Of a DNA stretch of 33,814 bases, positions 29,921 to 33,814 are shown in pieces. The first letter of the stretch is position 1. Each line of letters begins with the position of its first letter. Origin of the DNA: Gemmatimonadota bacterium (lineage in GTDB: Bacteria; Gemmatimonadota; Gemmatimonadetes; Gemmatimonadales; Gemmatimonadaceae); NCBI GenBank assembly GCA_016200495.1, contig JACQES010000252.1, positions 1-33,814 of the forward strand. Direction: 5' to 3'. Position numbers and translations under genes: made by a program. The notes under the pieces were generated by a model that did not search any database, had not been told where the DNA came from, and saw only the letters and a list, made by a program, of their open reading frames with translations.

Positions 29921-32900
29921 TCACTTCACGGGCTTGGGCATCACCGGATAGATCCCCACATCGCTCAGCTGCTTCACGAACGCCGTGAAGCGCGCCACCA
30001 GCGCGTTGGTCTCGTCCACCGCCGCCGGCACCTCGCGCCGCACTTCGTCCATCGTGCGGAGGTTCTGCGCCGTCGGGCCGGTGAGGAAGCCGCTCAGGTC
30101 GCCGCCCAGGCCGCCTACCTTGAACGGCAGCACCGCGCGGAAGAGCTCGGCCGAGAACTGGATCTCTTCCCCTTCGTCGCGCAGCAGGAACTTCTTCTTG
30201 AGCGGCTCGATCTGCTTGGTGAGCGAGTCGAGCGTCGCCCGGTAGGCGGCCGGCGTCTTGGCGGAATCGGCGAGCTCCTTCCGGATCGCGGCCAGCTGCG
30301 TCTGCACCTGCCTGGCCGCCGCCACCGCGTCCTGCAACCGGCCGTTGAGCCCGTGAAGCTCCTTCATCAGGTCGAAGTTGGCCTTGCGATCAGCCGCGCT
30401 CACCTGCGATTCCGGATCCGACCGCACCACGACGTCGGTGCCGCCGATCTTCTTGCCGTTCACGAACACGGTCGCGACGTAGTTCCCCGGCAGCACGAGC
30501 GGCCCCTCGCGGTTGCTGCCGCCGCCGAACGGATTCTCGGTGCCACCCCCCTTGGGCTCGGGCAGCGGCTCGATGCGGAGGTCCCAGTGGGCGACATTGA
30601 GGCCGAGCGCGGGGCGCTTCGCCTTGGCGGTGTCGCCCTTGACCTGGCGGATCACCGCGCCCGACGCATCGGTGATCTCGATGCGCACGCTGTCGGGCTT
30701 GGCCTTGGTGATGTACGTGATCGGCGCCGCCATGGGCGGGTTCTCGCCGAGGAAGAGCATGTCGCCCTGGAAGCCACGCTCCTGCTCGGACGCCGGGAGG
30801 CGCAGCGTGGCGCCCGGGCTGCCGAAGACCCAGCCCGCCTGCGTCTGCGCGGCGGTCCACGTCTGGAGCGGCGTCATGTCGTCCAGGATCCAGATGGCGC
30901 GGCCGTGCGTGGCCAGGATCATCGCGTTGTCGCGGCTGTGCTGCGTGATCTCGTAGACGGGCACGACGGGCAGGTTGGCCCGCACGCGCGTCCACCCCTT
31001 GCCGCGATCGTGGCTCACCCAGAGCCCCGTCTCCGTGCCGGCGTAGAGCACGTCGGGGTTCCTCTGGTCCTCGCTCACGGTGCGGATCACTTCGCCCTTG
31101 GGGAAGCCGCCGGCGAGCGAACGGAACGACGCGCCGTAGTCGGTGGTCACGTAGAGGTACGTGCCGTAGTCGCCGGTGCGGTGGCTGTCGAACGACACGT
31201 ACGCCGTCCCCTCGTCCACGCGCGACGGCTCGACCTTGGACACGTACGCGAAGCGCGGCGCCCCCGCGATCCTGGGCGTCACGTTGGTCCACGTGGCGCC
31301 GCCGTCCCGCGTCACGTGCACGAGGCCGTCGTCCGACCCGGTCCAGATGAGCCCCGGCTTCTTGCGCGACTCGGCGATCGAGAAGAGCGCGCCGTACGCC
31401 TCGACGCCGTCGTTCTTGGCGATGGTGATGTCCTTGCCCTTGACCCCCATCAGCTCGACGGTGTCGCGGTCGAGCGCGGTGGTGAGGTCACCGCTGATGG
31501 CCGTCCACGTGTGGCCGCGATCGGTGGACTTGAAGAGCTTGTTCGCGCCGACGTAGATCGTCGCCGGATCGGTGTGGGACAGCATCATCGGCGTGTCCCA
31601 GTTCCACCGGTACGGCTTCTCGGTGCTCGGCGCCTCGGGGCGGATGCTCTTGGCCTCGAGCGTCACCTTGTCGATCCGGTTCATGAAGCCGTCCTGCGAC
31701 TCCGAGAACACGATCCGGTGGTTGGTGGGGTCGATCAGGCTCACGAGGCCGTCGCCGCCCTGCACCGTCACCCAGCTGTCGTTGCCGATGCCGTACTGCG
31801 ACCGCGTCGCGCTCGGCCCGCACCAGGCGTCGTTGTCCTGCAGGCCGCCGCACACGTGGTACGGCTGCTGCATGTCGTAGCCGACGTGGTAGAACTGCCC
31901 CACGGGCAGGTGCGGGAGCCACATCCACTTCTTCCCCTTGTCGTACGTGATGCCGACGCCACCGTCGCCGCCGATCATCATGTGGTCGCCGTTCTTCGGG
32001 TCGATCCACATCGCGTGGAAGTCCACGTGGATCGTGCTCGCGCCATTCGAGCGGAAGGTCTTGCCGCCGTCGTCGCTCACCTGGAGCGGCGTGGCGGGCG
32101 AGTAGATGCGGAGGTCGTTCTCGGGATCGACGCGGATGATGCCGAAGTACATCGGGCGCATGTTGGTGCCGCCCTGCCTGGTCCACGTCACGCCGGCGTC
32201 ATCGCTGCGATAGACGCCCCCCTGCTTGGGATGCTCGACGCGCGCGTAGAGGATGCTCGTGTTGCGGCGGAAGATGTCCAAGCCGATGCGCCCCATCGCG
32301 CCCTCGGGCAGTCCCTTGGTGAGCTTGACCCAGGTGCGCCCGGCGTCGGTGGACTTCCAGATCCCGCTCGCGGGACCACCGCCGTTCATCCCCCAGCTCG
32401 CGCGGCGGCGCTGGTAGGTGGCCGCGTAGAGCGTCTTGTTGTTGGTGGGGTCCATCACGAGCGCGGTGCCGCCCGCGTCGGGGCCGGCGTCGAGCACCCT
32501 GGTCCAGTTCACCCCGCCGTCGGTCGTCTTGTAGATGCCGCGCTCGCCGCCCGACTTCCAGAGGTCGCCCAGCGCGGCAACGTACACGACGTCGTGGTCC
32601 ACCGGGTCGATCACGATGCGCGCGACCTGCTTCGAGTCGCGGAGCCCCATGTTCTTCCAGCTCTTGCCGCCGTCGGTGGACTTGTAGACGCCGTCCCCCC
32701 AGCTCGAGCTCTGCCGGTTGTTGTTCTCTCCCGTGCCGACCCACACGAGGTTCGGGTCGTCGGCAGGGATCGTCACCGCGCCGATCGACGCCATGCTCGA
32801 CGAGTCGAACACCGAGGTGAGCGACATGCCGCCGTTCGTCGTCTTCCAGAGGCCGCCGGTCGCGGCGGCGATGTAGAAGATGCGCGGATCGCGCTCGAGC

Positions 32901-33085
32901 ACGGCGAAGTCGTCGATGCGCCCGCTCATCACGGCGGGACCGATCGAGCGGAAGTGGAGCCGGTCGAAGGGGCCGCCCGGCGGCGCGGAATCGGCGGCGG
33001 ACGCCGGCTTGGGCTGCGGTCGCGCCGCGAAGGGAAGAGTGAGCGCGAGCGCGGTGAGCGCGATGATGGATCGACGGACGGGCAC
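29921..33085 (-). CDS. Exported 1054-aa Asp-box (BNR/sortilin-like) beta-propeller protein
   Basis: Begins at GTG 33085, chosen because GGAGGT lies six bases upstream and a signal peptide (RRSIIALTALALTLPFAA) follows directly. Residues about 30-690 carry ten or so Asp-box repeats of the S/T-x-D-x-G-x-T/S-W type, for example LWKTTNGGMS, VYKSTDGGKSW, IYKTTDGGVNW, IWKSTDAGRTW, VYRSDDAGVTW, LFKSTDRGHTW, VHVTRDGGATW and LWVSHDRGKGW. This suggests one or two large propellers as in sialidases, xyloglucanases and sortilin. After about 740 there is a beta-sandwich-like part, a Gly/Glu-rich linker and a predicted coiled coil (NFDLMKELHGLNGRLQDAVAAARQ onward). I saw no glycosidase active site. Its role is probably surface binding or hydrolysis, unknown. 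Confidence 0.93.
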   Translation of the reverse strand: MPVRRSIIALTALALTLPFAARPQPKPASAADSAPPGGPFDRLHFRSIGPAVMSGRIDDFAVLERDPRIFYIAAATGGLWKTTNGGMSLTSVFDSSSMASIGAVTIPADDPNLVWVGTGENNNRQSSSWGDGVYKSTDGGKSWKNMGLRDSKQVARIVIDPVDHDVVYVAALGDLWKSGGERGIYKTTDGGVNWTRVLDAGPDAGGTALVMDPTNNKTLYAATYQRRRASWGMNGGGPASGIWKSTDAGRTWVKLTKGLPEGAMGRIGLDIFRRNTSILYARVEHPKQGGVYRSDDAGVTWTRQGGTNMRPMYFGIIRVDPENDLRIYSPATPLQVSDDGGKTFRSNGASTIHVDFHAMWIDPKNGDHMMIGGDGGVGITYDKGKKWMWLPHLPVGQFYHVGYDMQQPYHVCGGLQDNDAWCGPSATRSQYGIGNDSWVTVQGGDGLVSLIDPTNHRIVFSESQDGFMNRIDKVTLEAKSIRPEAPSTEKPYRWNWDTPMMLSHTDPATIYVGANKLFKSTDRGHTWTAISGDLTTALDRDTVELMGVKGKDITIAKNDGVEAYGALFSIAESRKKPGLIWTGSDDGLVHVTRDGGATWTNVTPRIAGAPRFAYVSKVEPSRVDEGTAYVSFDSHRTGDYGTYLYVTTDYGASFRSLAGGFPKGEVIRTVSEDQRNPDVLYAGTETGLWVSHDRGKGWTRVRANLPVVPVYEITQHSRDNAMILATHGRAIWILDDMTPLQTWTAAQTQAGWVFGSPGATLRLPASEQERGFQGDMLFLGENPPMAAPITYITKAKPDSVRIEITDASGAVIRQVKGDTAKAKRPALGLNVAHWDLRIEPLPEPKGGGTENPFGGGSNREGPLVLPGNYVATVFVNGKKIGGTDVVVRSDPESQVSAADRKANFDLMKELHGLNGRLQDAVAAARQVQTQLAAIRKELADSAKTPAAYRATLDSLTKQIEPLKKKFLLRDEGEEIQFSAELFRAVLPFKVGGLGGDLSGFLTGPTAQNLRTMDEVRREVPAAVDETNALVARFTAFVKQLSDVGIYPVMPKPVK

Positions 33086-33205
33086 CGGGTACCTCCGGGG
33101 GAAGAACGACCTGCGCGGACGGGAGACGCCCCGCACCGGGCGCGCCCCGGCGCAGAAACAACGCCGTGCGAGGGAGCGGCGCAAGGCGGCCGCGCCCGCG
33201 AACGA

Positions 33206-33240
33206 CGAAGGCCCCGCCGCATCGAGCGGCGGGGCCTTCG
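33206..33240 (-). terminator. Perfect 15-bp hairpin after the small Trp-rich gene
   Basis: CGAAGGCCCCGCCGC at 33206-33220 pairs perfectly with its reverse complement at 33226-33240 around a five-base loop ATCGA. It lies 43 bases downstream of the minus-strand gene ending at 33284 and upstream of the propeller gene, so it separates two same-strand transcription units. There is no T-tract. Confidence 0.8.
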
Positions 33241-33283
33241 CGGATCCGTGCCACGACCGGACGACGCCGGTCGCGTGCCGAGT

Positions 33284-33571
33284 TCAATCCTCCGGCGCGG
33301 CCACCACCGTCTTCGGCCGTCCGGGCCGCGAGAAATGATGGCGTGCTTCCACCGGGCGCGCGCGCACGACGAGCAGGTTGTCGTAGTACGCCGCGATCCG
33401 CTTCTGGACGTTCTTCTGCGTGTCGCTGTCGGCGACTTCGAACGGCGCATAGCGCTGCTGGTCCGACGACACCGCGAACCACCACCACCAGCCGGCCGGC
33501 GCCGCGGTGCGCCGCTCCACCGTGCACACGAACGTGCGGCCGTCGTGATCGAACGTGAAACCCTGAAGCAT
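33284..33571 (-). CDS. Small Trp-rich hypothetical protein
   Basis: A 95-residue protein without a family that I recognise. It opens MLQGFTFDHDGRTFVCTVERR, has an unusual WWWWFAVSSDQQRYAPFEV at about residues 28-46, then a helical NVQKRIAAYYDNLLVVRARP and a basic C-terminus. It has no signal peptide. The alternation of short strands in the first half suggests a small beta-sheet domain. It lies downstream of the cold-shock gene on the same strand but is separated from it by a hairpin, and it has its own hairpin at its 3' end, so it is probably a single-gene transcript. The ATG at 33571 is the first in frame; its coding potential is supported by the bracketing terminators. Confidence 0.72.
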   Translation of the reverse strand: MLQGFTFDHDGRTFVCTVERRTAAPAGWWWWFAVSSDQQRYAPFEVADSDTQKNVQKRIAAYYDNLLVVRARPVEARHHFSRPGRPKTVVAAPED

Positions 33572-33599
33572 CAGTGCGTCTCCGCGGAAGGTGAAGCCG

Positions 33600-33641
33600 A
33601 CAGAGGGCCGGCCCGACCGAATGGTCAGGCAGGCCCTCTGT
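33600..33641 (-). terminator. Branched hairpin terminator after the cold-shock gene
   Basis: ACAGAGGGCC at 33600-33609 pairs with GGCCCTCTGT at 33632-33641. The interior extends the helix with GCC/GGC and GACC/GGTC around a GAAT loop, with small mismatches. It lies 14 bases after the stop codon of the minus-strand cold-shock gene and is the expected terminator of that gene. Confidence 0.8.
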
Positions 33642-33654
33642 GGTCAGTCAGTGG

Positions 33655-33814
33655 TTACTGGCCGAGCTTCGTCACGTTCTCCGCGGCGGGGCCCTTCTGG
33701 CCCTGCACCACGTCGAACTCGACGCGCTCGCCTTCGGCGAGCGACTTGAAGCCCGAGCCCTGGATCGCCGAGTGATGCACGAAGCAATCCTTGGCGCCGC
33801 CTTCGGGCGTGATG
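33655..33814 (-). CDS. CspA-family cold-shock protein (5' end outside window)
   Basis: The C-terminal 52 residues of a cold-shock domain protein, read on the minus strand from the window edge to a TAA at 33655-33657. The visible sequence starts [20 protein letters not shown], which contains the RNP2 motif (CFVHHS), then [21 protein letters not shown] and the ending AENVTKLGQ. The missing part would be about 15 residues including RNP1 (K-G-Y/F-G-F). Cold-shock proteins are small OB-fold single-stranded RNA/DNA binders that melt RNA secondary structure and keep transcripts translatable. A strong hairpin follows the stop. No paralogue is visible in the window. Confidence 0.93.
   Translation of the reverse strand, partial: ITPEGGAKDCFVHHSAIQGSGFKSLAEGERVEFDVVQGQKGPAAENVTKLGQ

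Noticed and set aside
30353-33775. Very long plus-strand open frame (1140 codons) opposite the propeller gene
   Set aside because: It mirrors the minus-strand propeller gene, has His/Arg/Val-rich low-similarity sequence typical of antisense frames in high-GC DNA, and runs across two hairpins and a second gene.
1-33814. CRISPR array, rRNA, tRNA, IS elements
   Set aside because: No regularly spaced repeats, transposase motifs or RNA gene signatures were seen on either strand by reading; a tRNAscan or covariance-model search was not possible here.

Overview
The window is a very GC-rich, densely coding bacterial chromosome segment. I infer a Gemmatimonadota-type organism (Gemmatimonas/Gemmatirosa-like) from the base composition, the large exported beta-propeller and amidohydrolase proteins, the many exported or lipid-anchored hydrolases and the terminators without T-tracts. 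This assignment is inference; the window has no rRNA or other taxonomic marker.

Layout. 1-1690: the tail of an ornithine cyclodeaminase-family gene translationally coupled to a fold-type I PLP aminotransferase. 1736-4150 (minus): an ArsR regulator, an AHSA1/SRPBCC protein, an AlkD-like DNA glycosylase and a two-domain glyoxalase-fold protein, apparently one operon with a tandem palindromic operator at its head. 4425-5414: an AKR13-type aldo/keto reductase. 5482-7034 (minus): a carboxylesterase plus ring-cleaving dioxygenase pair resembling the quinone-resistance mhqED pair. 7200-9699: a FabZ-like hot-dog protein lacking the catalytic His, a DUF5946-like protein, a lipoprotein-like protein and an exported metallo-beta-lactamase-fold protein. 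9759-11703 (minus): an isolated type IV pilin with a sigma-54-like promoter and a NamZ/DUF1343 protein without a signal peptide. 11858-13794: an operon for a small membrane protein, a lipoprotein and an exported alpha/beta hydrolase. 13965-17480: a 1171-residue exported TolB-like propeller fused to an amidohydrolase, followed by two tandem hairpins and a CopD-like membrane protein.

18078-22425 is an accessory island with visibly lower GC and less biased codon use. It holds a ParS/Xre-Res (NAD-degrading) toxin-antitoxin pair, a sigma-70-family factor, a small unknown protein, a 309-residue protein with an XRE-like helix-turn-helix in its C-terminal half, and an ImmA/IrrE metallopeptidase gene whose family-like sequence passes through three reading frames (two apparent frameshifts). 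The sigma, small protein, HTH and ImmA order is the best candidate here for an undescribed regulatory or defence-type switch.

22426-29884 returns to core-like composition: a GMC oxidoreductase with a four-Cys cluster, two back-to-back Tat-signal hydrolases (M24 peptidase family; acetamidase/formamidase family), an exported metallo-beta-lactamase-fold hydrolase and a LytS/LytTR-type two-component pair. 29921-33085 (minus) is a 1054-residue exported Asp-box propeller protein. The right end holds a small Trp-rich hypothetical gene and the 3' part of a cold-shock gene, each followed by a strong hairpin. I saw no tRNA, rRNA, CRISPR array, transposase or integrase.
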